Positions 32,927 to 42,277 are shown, numbered from the stretch's first letter. The stretch: DNA of 52,033 bases from Mariprofundus sp. (GCA_030951025.1 JAUZQK010000139.1:1-52033), one strand, 5' to 3'. The notes: generated from the letters alone by a model not told the origin. A program made the numbers and translations.

Positions 32927-34114
32927 TTATTCTTCACGCAAAATCAACCATGGCTCACCCGCATGGGCTCGCGCCATATACAGTTTCTTTTGACTGCTTG
33001 CATTGTAATTGCTCGATTTATAATGCTGTTTGAATGTAACCAGAACAACCTCACCGCGTTTTGTATACCTGCCATTGGGGCTGATTTTCACATCCGTAAG
33101 ACGCACTTTAATGTATGATTTTTTAGCATTCACCCGGCGTTTGTATTTCGCCCATGATTTGTAATTATGTTTCGCAGTTTCGAAGGCCTTATGATAATGA
33201 CTCAAATAAGCGTCACTATCGCGTGACTGCCAGTCTTTGCGCCACATCTCCAAGCTTGCACGAACAGACTTCATGCCTGCACTGGCTTGTTTGGATGCGG
33301 GACGTTTTTTAACCTGTGTCGGTTTCACTACTTTTGCTACGGCTTTCACCCGAGGCACTGTTTTATGCAACACTGGTGTTTTATGTATCACAGGTGCTTT
33401 ATGCAGCGCAGGTGCTAGTGTTTTATGCAGCGCAGGTGTTTTATGCAGCACTGGGGTTTTACGTGTGTTCACTATGCTTGCCATGCTTTCGTTGCTCGCA
33501 AGCATGGCGGTTGGGCGACCAACAATACTTGGCCAGGCAGTCAACTTCGCCGATTTCAGGAACGGCATTGCAGGCTTCGATGCAACAGGCTTCAATGCTG
33601 TCGGCTTCAATGCTGTCGGATTAAGTGCAAGCTGCTCAGCCACAGCCGGTTCACCTTCAGGCACCGTTGTTTGGCTCGCATGCAAGCTCGCCACAAACAC
33701 AGCCAAACGTTGATTGGCTTCATCCAAGCCAGAGCTGATTCGGGCTTGCTTCAAACGACCAATATCATCGTTAGCCGCATGCGCATAATGACCCGCCCGC
33801 TCCGCAGCCTCTACCGATTGCTTGCGGTAAGCTTCGGCGCGAATCAATGCGGCCAAACGATTTTTTTTCACCGCATCGCCACTTAACAAGGCCAGTGCTT
33901 TTTTTGTCTCACCCTGATTCATGGCCATCACAGCCAATAAAATTTCTCTCTCACCCAGCGGCAAGGCTCGTACCGCATCGCTATCGCCTGCCTGCAGCAA
34001 CTGATACACAGCCTGATTATGGATCGGGCTTGATGTCGCCTCCGACACATCCCACGGGCTCAACGCGCCAGCCACGAGCATCAACAAGGATACAACTACA
34101 ATCATACGATTCAT
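32927..34114 (-). CDS. Exported protein with His/Lys/Pro repeats and a Cds6-type NTF2-like domain
   Basis: A 395-residue protein with a signal peptide (MNRMIVVVSLLMLVAGALS), a helical N-terminal half, a repeat linker (residues about 213-255: TPVLHK, TPALHK, APVIHK and variants) and a C-terminal domain of about 115 residues. That domain (SLEMWRKDWQSRDSDAYLSHY, then SWAKYKRRVN, KKSYIKVRLTDVKI) is the NTF2-like domain found at the C-terminus of many L,D-transpeptidase/carboxypeptidase proteins such as Csd6/Pgp2, but here no YkuD catalytic domain is present. The start ATG overlaps the preceding stop (TGATG). The pairing with an M14 carboxypeptidase suggests a peptidoglycan-related job, which is inference. 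Confidence 0.72.
   Translation of the reverse strand: MNRMIVVVSLLMLVAGALSPWDVSEATSSPIHNQAVYQLLQAGDSDAVRALPLGEREILLAVMAMNQGETKKALALLSGDAVKKNRLAALIRAEAYRKQSVEAAERAGHYAHAANDDIGRLKQARISSGLDEANQRLAVFVASLHASQTTVPEGEPAVAEQLALNPTALKPTALKPVASKPAMPFLKSAKLTAWPSIVGRPTAMLASNESMASIVNTRKTPVLHKTPALHKTLAPALHKAPVIHKTPVLHKTVPRVKAVAKVVKPTQVKKRPASKQASAGMKSVRASLEMWRKDWQSRDSDAYLSHYHKAFETAKHNYKSWAKYKRRVNAKKSYIKVRLTDVKISPNGRYTKRGEVVLVTFKQHYKSSNYNASSQKKLYMARAHAGEPWLILREE
33361..33470. repeat. Tandem HK-P repeats inside the NTF2-domain gene
   Basis: The stretch contains several variants of a unit reading, on the plus strand, TTTTATGCAGCGCAGGTG, repeated with small changes about every 18-27 bp. On the coding strand they encode tandem TPVLHK-type hexapeptides. 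This looks like an expandable low-complexity linker. Confidence 0.75.
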
Positions 34115-35181
34115 CAATTATCCACCGGGCTATTCACTTCTACAATCGACTGCGGTTTATTTACTGTCTGAATGCGTTGCGCTGTTTTTCTGGGCATGGT
34201 TTCAACCATCACAGCTTCCTGCGCGGTTAAATGATCGGCAGCCAACAAGCGCTCTGATATAGCATCAAACGAAACATATGCCTTTCGTGTCGCCTCTTTG
34301 GGAATGTTATAACGTAACCAGCGAACCAAATCCGTCCATACACCCGAAACCTGAGCCCGGCTAGGCATAATGCCTGCAAAGGGTAGCTCAACTGTAATCA
34401 CAGGGATTTCATGCTGGATGCCGGCAGAATTTCCCAGCGAACCCGGATACACGCCAATCAACTTCAAATTCAAATAACCCAATCGGTTCGGCCCATTCGG
34501 AGGGCCGTCAAAATCCAGCAACCCAAAAGGCGCATGCACCGACACAATCACATCCGGCTGAAATGATCTAATTTCTTCATACAGCCAGCGACTCTCCGGC
34601 TCACTCAAGGGTGCTGTACCCGGATAACGGCGCGGATCATGCCCAGTTTTTTGCCAATAAGCTGCCGTTCGATGATACCAATCAGGCGTGGGCATATTAC
34701 GATTCAAATCCACCCCATGCGCATTCATGCGTTTTGAAGGATGATTGAGCAGCAGGCCATCCGGATTCAAGAGCGGTGCAACATGCCAGTGAAACAGGCC
34801 GGAATGATATTTATCCAGCGTCTGCATCCATTTGAATACAATACTGACCGCCGCATATTCATCACCATGTGTACCACCGATCAACAACACGCGGCCAATC
34901 GGTTTGCGCCGCTTCAATAAGGGCGGATATTCTTTCATCAATAGCGCCTGACCACGCACCGAGCGCGCCCCGGTATCATGTAATTGACGATTTAAACAGG
35001 CTTGAATACTGACACTACCCAGCTTGTTGCCGATACGCCTGCATTCGATGGCCACCGAATCTTCAATCATTGGTTTTTTGTTGGTCGCGGCTGGAGCTTC
35101 CGAGGCGTACGCAGCACCCATGCCTGAAAAAAGCACCAGTATCACAGCAATGGACAAAGTAAATAAAAACGAACGCAACAT
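34114..35181 (-). CDS. Exported M14-family zinc carboxypeptidase, MpaA-like
   Basis: A 355-residue exported metallopeptidase. The start MLRSFLFTLS gives a clean signal peptide ending near GAAYASEA; a longer frame adds 29 residues that would precede it. The catalytic set is visible: zinc ligands His105 and Glu108 in GGTHGDE, Arg161 in DLNRNMP, His216 in VSVHAPF, and the catalytic Glu265 in TVELPF. Peptidoglycan carboxypeptidases and gamma-D-Glu-Dap amidases (MpaA, Csd4/Pgp1) share this pattern. Its stop overlaps the start of the NTF2-domain gene. It likely trims muropeptides in the periplasm, which is inference. Confidence 0.82.
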   Translation of the reverse strand: MLRSFLFTLSIAVILVLFSGMGAAYASEAPAATNKKPMIEDSVAIECRRIGNKLGSVSIQACLNRQLHDTGARSVRGQALLMKEYPPLLKRRKPIGRVLLIGGTHGDEYAAVSIVFKWMQTLDKYHSGLFHWHVAPLLNPDGLLLNHPSKRMNAHGVDLNRNMPTPDWYHRTAAYWQKTGHDPRRYPGTAPLSEPESRWLYEEIRSFQPDVIVSVHAPFGLLDFDGPPNGPNRLGYLNLKLIGVYPGSLGNSAGIQHEIPVITVELPFAGIMPSRAQVSGVWTDLVRWLRYNIPKEATRKAYVSFDAISERLLAADHLTAQEAVMVETMPRKTAQRIQTVNKPQSIVEVNSPVDN

Positions 35182-35274
35182 GATCGAACAGTATCTATCG
35201 AATCTCACGAATGCCAGCCCAGTGCGTTCGACAATACGATATTCAACCTGTTCTTCATACAAGATCAAACGCTA

Positions 35275-36165
35275 TCAATCCGACAGCTTGAAATGTCTTT
35301 GGCCCAACAAATGCAGGCCGGACAACGTCAAATGGGGCAAATGATGATCGATCTGGGGTAAATCCTCGATCAACAATGAAATCAAACCACCGGTTGCAAT
35401 CACCGGCGCAAACTCATAACCCGGCTCCCGACGCAGACGCTGAATCAATCCGCTCATCGCATCCACCGCGGCCCAATAACTGCCCGACTGCAAGCTACTG
35501 GTGGTATCACGGCCAATCAGGCTATCGCTGCGTTTGATGGAGACTTCCGGCAATTTGGCCGCACGACGACACAGGGCGCTCAAAGCCAGCTCAATACCCG
35601 GCATAATCAAACCACCGGCATAATGGCCTTGCGGTGAAACCAGATCAAAGGTCGTGGCCGTTCCACAATCAAGCACAATTGATGGTGCACCAAAGCGTTC
35701 TCGCGCGGCAATCGCATTGACAATGCGATCTGCCCCCACTTCTCTGGGGTTTTTATAATCCACCGCCATACCTGTTTTCACATCACTCGAACCGACAAAA
35801 GCAGGCTGTTTACCACAAATACGCACGCAGGCATCGGCCAATGGGCCATCCAGATGCGGCACCACACTGGCCACCATAATGCCCGCCACTGCAGTTGCCA
35901 CTTGACCGGACTGCTCAAACATACCGTGTAACTGCCAGGCCAACTCATCGGAAGTCAGCTGACGTTGACTCGACAAACGCCAATCGGTGATCAAATCATT
36001 TCCTTCAAACAGACCGAACACCATTTGGGTATTACCAATATCAGCCACCAACAGCTGTTGTCTTACGTTTGCATGCTTCGAGCCAGTCGTTTGTTTATTC
36101 GCTTCTGCTGTTTGAAGGCTGCTGTGTATTTTCTTCGGCTTTTTCTCTATCATTTTCTCTATCAT
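35275..36165 (-). CDS. coaX: Type III pantothenate kinase
   Basis: CoaX phosphorylates pantothenate, the first step of CoA synthesis. The 296-residue protein has DIGNT (42-46), GADRIVNA (144-151), DCGTATTFDLV (166-176) and GGLIMPGIELALSAL, all typical of type III enzymes. The family usually begins just before DIGNT, so the first 38 residues (MIEKMIEKKPKKIHSS and on) are an unusual basic extension. No other ATG fits, though a TTG or GTG nearer DIGNT is possible. The start overlaps the birA stop by ATGA. birA-coaX pairing is common. Confidence 0.94.
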   Translation of the reverse strand: MIEKMIEKKPKKIHSSLQTAEANKQTTGSKHANVRQQLLVADIGNTQMVFGLFEGNDLITDWRLSSQRQLTSDELAWQLHGMFEQSGQVATAVAGIMVASVVPHLDGPLADACVRICGKQPAFVGSSDVKTGMAVDYKNPREVGADRIVNAIAARERFGAPSIVLDCGTATTFDLVSPQGHYAGGLIMPGIELALSALCRRAAKLPEVSIKRSDSLIGRDTTSSLQSGSYWAAVDAMSGLIQRLRREPGYEFAPVIATGGLISLLIEDLPQIDHHLPHLTLSGLHLLGQRHFKLSD

Positions 36166-37121
36166 AACAGTTCCAGGTCTCCGGCGATAATGCGTTGTAA
36201 ACCCGCTGCTGTTTGCAACAGCAGCGCGCCATCATCATCCAGCGCTGTGGCGATACCTTCGATATAACCACGCCCATGATGCACCCGCACCTTATCTCCC
36301 GATGCAGCATGCGCTTGCCACCATGCTTTACGCACCGGCGTAAAGCCATCTGTCAAATAAATGTCATACCATTGATCCAGTGCCTGCAGCACCGCTCTAG
36401 CAATCTCGAGCTTGGATGGTGATTGTCCTGAAAGCGTCGCCAGATCGACCGCTGCCTGTGTAATATCGGCCGGCCAGCCGGTGACCGGTGCTTTCAAATT
36501 GATGCCGAAACCCAACACAACAGCGTGCACATGGCCTGGCTCAGCTCTCATCTCTGTTAAAATACCCGCCAGTTTCGCACCATGGCACAGCAAATCATTC
36601 GGCCATTTGATACGTAAATCAGGTGCGTACACACTTAAAGCATCATGCAGCGCTACGGCTGTCAGCAATGATAGCTGGGGCACCTGCTCTGGCGGCAAGT
36701 CTGGCCGCAATAGCACACTGCCCGCCAAGGCTTCCGGCATAGTATGCCAGACTCGCCCCAACCGCCCTTTACCCTGCCGCTGTTGATTGGCAAATATCAC
36801 CAGCCCTTCATCAGCACCGGCCTCAGCCTGCTGCATGATATCCTGATTGGTTGAGTCTGTTTCATCCAACAGGATAATCTTGTGGCCAATGCGCTGTGTG
36901 CAGAGTTGAGTCTGTAAGACAGCCGCACTAAAAACCGCCGACCTCAACACATAACCTTGGCCACCAAAGGCCTGAATATCTGCCCCATCCTGTTTCAGGC
37001 GTTGAATATGTTTCCATATCCCTGCACGCGATAGCCCCAGTTCCGTAGCCAGCACATCACCTGAAAGCGGCTTTTGACTCACCGCCAAACGGCTTAAAAT
37101 ATATTCACGTGCATGACTCAT
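36162..37121 (-). CDS. birA: Biotin--[acetyl-CoA-carboxylase] ligase/biotin repressor
   Basis: It attaches biotin to the carboxylase carrier and may repress biotin genes. The 319 residues start with a winged helix-turn-helix (about 1-60: SGDVLATELGLSRAGIWKHIQRL), as in E. coli BirA, then the catalytic domain with QGKGRLGR (116-123), KWPNDLL (172-178) and Lys183 (GAKLAGIL). A C-terminal SH3-like domain follows. The stop overlaps coaX by ATGA, and the start overlaps the nadC stop by ATGA, so nadC-birA-coaX form one tight operon. Confidence 0.96.
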   Translation of the reverse strand: MSHAREYILSRLAVSQKPLSGDVLATELGLSRAGIWKHIQRLKQDGADIQAFGGQGYVLRSAVFSAAVLQTQLCTQRIGHKIILLDETDSTNQDIMQQAEAGADEGLVIFANQQRQGKGRLGRVWHTMPEALAGSVLLRPDLPPEQVPQLSLLTAVALHDALSVYAPDLRIKWPNDLLCHGAKLAGILTEMRAEPGHVHAVVLGFGINLKAPVTGWPADITQAAVDLATLSGQSPSKLEIARAVLQALDQWYDIYLTDGFTPVRKAWWQAHAASGDKVRVHHGRGYIEGIATALDDDGALLLQTAAGLQRIIAGDLELL

Positions 37122-38011
37122 GCTTTATGAGATTGATCGCTTTGGTGATCGCCTGGATGATCACTGGCCTCCGCCACATGCATAATACGCATGGATAAAT
37201 CCAGCGATGGGGCTGAATGGGTAATCGCACCAATTGCAATCCTGTTCACACCGGTTGCGGCATAATCAGCTGCATTATCCAGTGTGATATTTCCACTCGC
37301 CTCGAGCAATATAGAATCCGGCACCATGGCACGCGCCTGCCGCACCATGGCTGGCGGCATATTATCCAACAGAATAATATCCGGACATACAGCCACCGCC
37401 TCAGTCACTTCATCCAGTGTTTCGCATTCCACCTCGATCCATACATCGTGACCCGCCTGATAACAGGCGTGAACCGCATCGCTGATCGAACCACATGCCT
37501 CGATATGATTTTCCTTGATCAACATGCCACTGCGCAAATCCATACGATGATTCACACCACCCCCATGCCGCACGGCCTGTTTCTCCAGATGGCGTAAGCC
37601 GGGTGTTGTTTTTCGCGTATCGGTCACCAGACAATCACTGCCAGCCAAGGCCTCAACAAAAAGAGCCGTTGCGCTCGCAATGCCGGATAAATGCTGCATG
37701 AAATTTAGCGCCGTACGCTCCGCCGCCAACAGTGCTCGCACCGAGCCTGTAAGCTCACACAGCACAGCACCGATCTGCACCCGGTCACCATCCTGTGCCC
37801 GCCAATCACAAACGATGCTCTGATCAACCGCCGTAAACACCGCATCGGCCAACTGCAAACCCGAAACTCTACCCGCTGCTTTGGCTGTAATGCGCGCCTT
37901 TGCAACGCGCTCGTCAGGAATCGTCGCCAGCGCAGTTAAATCATCATAAACAGCATCCTCGACCAAGGCTGCCTGAATAAGATCAAAGGGAATCAAAGAT
38001 AAAGTCTCCAT
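37118..38011 (-). CDS. nadC: Nicotinate-nucleotide diphosphorylase (carboxylating)
   Basis: NadC converts quinolinate and PRPP to nicotinate mononucleotide in NAD synthesis. The active-site motifs are present: DTRKTTPGLR, HRMDLRSGMLIKENHI, VEVECETLDE and LEASGNITLDNAADYAATGVN. I prefer the start METLSLIPF (297 residues), which has AGAG upstream and fits the family length; an ATG nine codons further upstream lacks a ribosome binding site. The C-terminus carries a His/Asp tail (DHPGDHQSDQSHKA). It is first in the nadC-birA-coaX operon. Confidence 0.94.
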   Translation of the reverse strand: METLSLIPFDLIQAALVEDAVYDDLTALATIPDERVAKARITAKAAGRVSGLQLADAVFTAVDQSIVCDWRAQDGDRVQIGAVLCELTGSVRALLAAERTALNFMQHLSGIASATALFVEALAGSDCLVTDTRKTTPGLRHLEKQAVRHGGGVNHRMDLRSGMLIKENHIEACGSISDAVHACYQAGHDVWIEVECETLDEVTEAVAVCPDIILLDNMPPAMVRQARAMVPDSILLEASGNITLDNAADYAATGVNRIAIGAITHSAPSLDLSMRIMHVAEASDHPGDHQSDQSHKA

Positions 38012-38067
38012 TGCACCAACTCTAAGTCGGAGCGCCATGATTGAAAGTCAGCAAGCTAAACAAGCCA

Positions 38068-38832
38068 TCAAAAACGAAACGACAAACCTGTTTTATAACT
38101 GGTGTCGATATGCTTTACACCTGCAGGCGGTCGTGAATCCTGTGCCATTTCAATCACAATTTTCAGATCAAGACGATCGCTCAAAGCCACATGCAGGGCG
38201 GCATCATCAAGCAAACGATAATCCGACAACGCTCTCCATGCCGGTTGATAATACACTGTATTTTGCAAACGAATGCGCTCGTTGATGACATAACGCACCG
38301 ATAAATACGAATTGCCGCGCCACAACTGCGATACAGGTGCAATGCCGGCTGCTGCACGCAAAGCCTCATGTTCAAAAAAACTACCGAGGCCGACATGCCA
38401 TTCCAGCTGTTGACTTTTAAATGACCAACGCAGGCCGCCGCCCAGCAAGGTGCGCAATTTGAGCCGCGCAAACTCATCCTGCTGCGCTTGTGCAAACGCT
38501 TCCAGCGCCCAGGTTTCATTCCAGTCATAACGATGGCGCAAATGTACAAATGATTTATTGGTATCGCGCACACCACGGCTATTGCCATAACTGATACTAC
38601 CCACCAGCATTTCTCGATGCTGACCATGTTGCCAAATCACATGACCATTGGCTTCGCCGCGCACTTTATCACTATTGCCCGAACTGCCACTGAGCGAAAA
38701 GCCGGCTTTGCCCGCTACACCATCACCGTCAATCACCAGATCCAGATCCTCGGCATTGATAATCGCCAAAGCCTGTGAGGGTAGTAGTTGAATTGTTACT
38801 ATCAAAAATAAGAAATAAAGCATCATTTGCAT
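38068..38832 (-). CDS. DUF481 family outer-membrane beta-barrel protein
   Basis: A 254-residue exported protein with a signal peptide ending LLPSQALA and the DUF481 pattern of alternating aromatic/polar beta strands: GFSLSGSSGNSDKVRGEANGHV, YSLSVRYVINERIRLQN-like strands, and a C-terminal strand ending in Phe (TSYKTGLSFRF), the signal for outer-membrane insertion. Function unknown; related proteins are salt-stress or biofilm-associated porin-like barrels. It is 56 bp from nadC on the same strand. Confidence 0.83.
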   Translation of the reverse strand: MQMMLYFLFLIVTIQLLPSQALAIINAEDLDLVIDGDGVAGKAGFSLSGSSGNSDKVRGEANGHVIWQHGQHREMLVGSISYGNSRGVRDTNKSFVHLRHRYDWNETWALEAFAQAQQDEFARLKLRTLLGGGLRWSFKSQQLEWHVGLGSFFEHEALRAAAGIAPVSQLWRGNSYLSVRYVINERIRLQNTVYYQPAWRALSDYRLLDDAALHVALSDRLDLKIVIEMAQDSRPPAGVKHIDTSYKTGLSFRF

Positions 38833-38941
38833 GCGCCAATGCTAACCTGCCAAATGAAAATTACTGCTGTGGGTTCACCCTCATGCACGCAATCCAAGAC
38901 AAACCCGGTGATATCGCATGACAATTCGGCCGACGAATCGA

Positions 38942-39838
38942 TTAAGTCGCTGTACCCAAGCCCAGTCCTAACACTTTTTTATTGGACTCTTCAATAATAC
39001 GGCCTGCCTGAGCATGTAGTTGTTTGGCTGAAAGCGGCGGCTCTGAACTGGAAACAAGCACACAACGATCATGTAACACCTTTTCAAACACATCAGACTG
39101 CCAGCTCATGGCATCGGGATTAAACATCACCAACACACTAAAAAAGTCAGCCATTTGAACAATGCGTATCAAATGACCCAAGGGAGAATCCGCAAACAAG
39201 CTATCCGGCAAATCAAATTCATGATGATTGCCCACAACATCGATGATCATTTGCGGCAAATCCCACTTTTCACAGACTCGCTGCCCAAGCTCTGAATGGT
39301 TGAATCCGTACAGTTCTCGTTCTCTCTGAACCAGTTCTGCGGGTGACTGCCAATGTGCATCTTCAAGCATATTCAATTGATCTTTGGCTTTGTCAAACAA
39401 CACAAAACGTCCAATATCATGCAATAAACCACACAAATATGCCTGCTCCGGATTAACCTCAAGCGCCGGTGCAGCCTGTGCAATGAGCTTGGCTCCCACA
39501 GCCACTTGTATCGAATGCACCCAAAGGCTCTTCTCCTCCGCTGTCGTAGGTAAAAAAATACGCATGACCGCCATTGTTCTGACAAAGTCAGTGACTGATT
39601 TTACGCCCAGCCTTACAACGGCTTCCCTCAGGCTGGAGATCGGGTTTATTGGCGAACTGGTGGCTGAATTACTGAGCCTGATAATACGCAAAGCGAAGGT
39701 GGGGTCGTCTTGAGCCAGCTCAAGCACTTGTTCAAAATAATCCTCACCACCAGCATCAAGCGCCAATAGACGCACAATCACAGTGGGTAGGATCGGTAGC
39801 TCTTCTAATCGCCGCTCCAAATCGGATATCGTTTGCAT
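38942..39838 (-). CDS. HDOD domain protein
   Basis: A 298-residue protein made of an HDOD domain, an HD-related domain without a conserved full metal set, found in signalling proteins. The opening LEELPILPTVIVRLLALDAG and the middle CGLLHDIGRFVLF and NHSELGQRVCEKWDLPQMII are the HDOD landmarks. The HD pair is retained in HDIGRF. It lacks other domains. The start has only a weak ribosome binding site (AAGAAAC). No direct partner lies beside it; a c-di-GMP or two-component link is common but unproven. Confidence 0.88.
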   Translation of the reverse strand: MQTISDLERRLEELPILPTVIVRLLALDAGGEDYFEQVLELAQDDPTFALRIIRLSNSATSSPINPISSLREAVVRLGVKSVTDFVRTMAVMRIFLPTTAEEKSLWVHSIQVAVGAKLIAQAAPALEVNPEQAYLCGLLHDIGRFVLFDKAKDQLNMLEDAHWQSPAELVQRERELYGFNHSELGQRVCEKWDLPQMIIDVVGNHHEFDLPDSLFADSPLGHLIRIVQMADFFSVLVMFNPDAMSWQSDVFEKVLHDRCVLVSSSEPPLSAKQLHAQAGRIIEESNKKVLGLGLGTAT

Positions 39839-39940
39839 AAGTTTCTTTATAGACTTTATAGATGATTAAACGATAAAAAGCAATGATGCAATCGGTGCAT
39901 GAACCCAGCTAGTGCTTAGGGGGCGGGGGCATACCCAAGT

Positions 39941-40384
39941 TCACGCCACGCCGGCAGCGATTTTGGCTTGAATAAATTGCGTGTGATGCAAGCCCATCAA
40001 ATCTGCCATACGCCGGATTATCTGCTCCTCATGCGGATCGACATGACCATCGGCCAAGGCCACTGCCCATAGCTCTGTTAAAATAGTCAGCCGTTCATCT
40101 GTGCTGAAGCCTTTTACCACCACCGATGTAAACTGATGCATGTCCAAAGCCTGCTCTACTTTTTCTGTAGCTTGCTTAATCAATGCATCGACCTCTGCAA
40201 CATCCAAAGCAAAACGCTGCTGCAAACGCCGGATGATTTCATTGCGCTCTGTATCCTGCAGTTGCCCATCCATGCGCATGATTTCCACCATCAACGCCGC
40301 CACAGCCAGCGACACCTCATGCTGCCGATCATCAACCGGACTCTCGGCTGCTTTTTTCCACATCTGTTTGAGTTTCTGAATCAT
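39941..40384 (-). CDS. TerB family protein
   Basis: A cytosolic, all-helical 147-residue protein of the TerB family. It shows MVEIMRMDGQLQDTERNEIIRRLQQRF and the second half LWAVALADGHVDPHEEQIIRRMADLMGL, the acidic D/E-rich metal-binding repeats of the family. I choose MIQKLKQMW as start, with GTGGAG just upstream; a longer frame adds 15 residues. TerB members bind metal and are linked to envelope and stress responses; this one stands alone, 125 bp from the divergent pstS. Confidence 0.87.
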   Translation of the reverse strand: MIQKLKQMWKKAAESPVDDRQHEVSLAVAALMVEIMRMDGQLQDTERNEIIRRLQQRFALDVAEVDALIKQATEKVEQALDMHQFTSVVVKGFSTDERLTILTELWAVALADGHVDPHEEQIIRRMADLMGLHHTQFIQAKIAAGVA

Positions 40385-40509
40385 GACATCTCCACAATAA
40401 AATACTGCCAAGCCTATACCAATATCCATGCATGCGAAAAGATGATTGGCAATGTAATGTTTAGCTAACGCTGTCGACCGAGCACTACATATCAGGAGAC
40501 CGATACCCC

Positions 40510-41349
40510 ATGAAAATAAATCATTACTTACGAATGCTCACCTTCGGCATTACCACTGCTCTGTTTATCTCCAGCGCTTACGCCGCTGAAACCTTGCATG
40601 CAGTCGGCTCAACCACGGTGATGCCCATCATGTCGAATGCTGCGACGGCCTTTCATAAAATTCATCCGGATATCAGCATTACCGTTTCCGGTGGTGGCTC
40701 TGGAGTCGGCATTGCATCGATGATCCAGCACACGGCTCAAATCGGCATGGCTTCGCGTGAAACAACAGATGGTGAACGCAAGCAGCTGGACAATCAGGTG
40801 GAGAATATCGTCATCGCCCGCGATGCGGTTGCCGTCGTGGTTTCCAAGGCGGTTTATCTGGGTGGTATTACACATTTATCGCTGGCTCAGATTGCTCAGA
40901 TTTATCGTGCTGAAATCACCAACTGGAAACAGCTCGGAGGGCCTGATGCCAAGATCCTGGCCATTGATAAAGAGGCCAGCCGTGGCACACGCCATGTCTT
41001 TGCTGAAGCTGTGCTTGGCAGCGCCCATGCACGCGCACCGGGTGCTTCACTCATCTCCGGCTCCAACAATGAAGAGCAAGCCATTGTAGCACGCAGCAAC
41101 CAAGCCATCGGCATGCTCTCCAATGCCTGGCTCAACGATCAGGTGCGCGGCATTGCGATTGATGTTGATGGCGTGGGCATCAAACCAACTATTGAACAAA
41201 TCCGCAATGGCCGTTACCCCATCAGCCGAGGCCTGCATGTATTGATCGCCAAAAACGCGACACCGGCCACCCGTGCTCTGATTCAATTTCTGCTGTCCAA
41301 AGCCGGTCAGGACATCGTCAAACAAGCCGGTTATTTGCCGATTCGTTAA
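40510..41349 (+). CDS. pstS: Phosphate-binding protein PstS
   Basis: The periplasmic phosphate receptor of the Pst ABC transporter. The 279-residue protein has a signal peptide (MKINHYLRML to AYA at 25) and the phosphate-binding stretches AVGSTTVMPI, GGGSGVGIASM and KEASRGTRHVF. It belongs to the short PstS type. AGGAG lies 11 bases before the ATG. It is first in the pstSCAB operon. I saw no convincing PhoB box upstream, although the 125-bp gap should hold the promoter. Confidence 0.96.
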   Translation: MKINHYLRMLTFGITTALFISSAYAAETLHAVGSTTVMPIMSNAATAFHKIHPDISITVSGGGSGVGIASMIQHTAQIGMASRETTDGERKQLDNQVENIVIARDAVAVVVSKAVYLGGITHLSLAQIAQIYRAEITNWKQLGGPDAKILAIDKEASRGTRHVFAEAVLGSAHARAPGASLISGSNNEEQAIVARSNQAIGMLSNAWLNDQVRGIAIDVDGVGIKPTIEQIRNGRYPISRGLHVLIAKNATPATRALIQFLLSKAGQDIVKQAGYLPIR

Positions 41350-41364
41350 GGCAATAAACACACC

Positions 41365-42213
41365 ATGATGCCCTTCCTCAAGCCAAGCTTATATCTGAGC
41401 GCCGCCCTGACATTAGTGATCGTGCTGGCTGTGCCGGTCTTCTTGTTGCAATCATCCGCGCCCTTCTGGGCGACGTACGGTATCTCGACGATTGCAGCAA
41501 CAGAGTGGTTTCCCTATGAGCAACTCTACGGCATGTTGCCTGCTATTATCGGCTCGACATGGGCGATTGTGATCGCCTTAAGCATCGCCATTCCATGCGC
41601 CATTGCAGCTGCGATCATGGCCAATGAAATGATGTCCGCAAGCATGGCTTCTGCCACGCGCCTCGGCATGGAGGTGCTAGCGGCCATCCCCTCTATTGTT
41701 TATGGGCTGATCGGGCTATGGGTGTTGCTACCCCTGCTGCAACACAGCTTCGATCTATTGAGCGGCCATAGCCTGCTCGCTGCCGGCCTGATTTTAGCAC
41801 TGATGATTTTACCCATGATCACCCTGATGAGCATGGATGCCCTTAAACAGGTGAGTGCCGAGCAACGCCAGGCAGGTTTAAGTCTCGGTCTGAATTGGGA
41901 AGCCTTATTGTTTCGCATTTCACTGCCGCAAGCATGGCCGGGTATTCGTTCCGGCATTTTACTAGCGTTAGGGCGCGCACTCGGTGAAACCATGGCGGTG
42001 ATGCTGGTGGTCGGTTCACTCGACCGCATGCCACAACCGATTACAAATATCCTGCAACCGGCACAAACACTCACCTCCCGCATTGGCCGCGAAATCGGCG
42101 AAGCGGCCTTCGGATCAGAGCATTTCTCAGCACTCATGGCGTGTGGCTTGCTGCTGGCTCTGATGGGTTTAAGCATTTCATTGTTCGCCCATGTGCGCGG
42201 CCTGAACAAATGA
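41365..42213 (+). CDS. pstC: Phosphate ABC transporter permease PstC
   Basis: An inner-membrane permease of the Pst transporter. The 282-residue protein has six predicted membrane helices, the first near residues 8-28, and the permease motif EEALLFRISLPQAWPGIRSG-like ABC loop (GLNWEALLFRISLPQAWPG), followed by ALGRALGETMAVMLVVG. Length is short but within range. The start is 16 bp after pstS. Downstream lies a 420-bp repeat region before pstA. Confidence 0.95.
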   Translation: MMPFLKPSLYLSAALTLVIVLAVPVFLLQSSAPFWATYGISTIAATEWFPYEQLYGMLPAIIGSTWAIVIALSIAIPCAIAAAIMANEMMSASMASATRLGMEVLAAIPSIVYGLIGLWVLLPLLQHSFDLLSGHSLLAAGLILALMILPMITLMSMDALKQVSAEQRQAGLSLGLNWEALLFRISLPQAWPGIRSGILLALGRALGETMAVMLVVGSLDRMPQPITNILQPAQTLTSRIGREIGEAAFGSEHFSALMACGLLLALMGLSISLFAHVRGLNK

Positions 42214-42277
42214 CCAAGACTAAACAGCTGAGCGAACGGATGAATAGCGCCCAAGCCAAGCGCACAACTTCCAGTTT

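Noticed and set aside
40385-40509. PhoB box before pstS
   Set aside because: Only isolated CTGTC-like words are present; no two direct repeats with 11-bp spacing.
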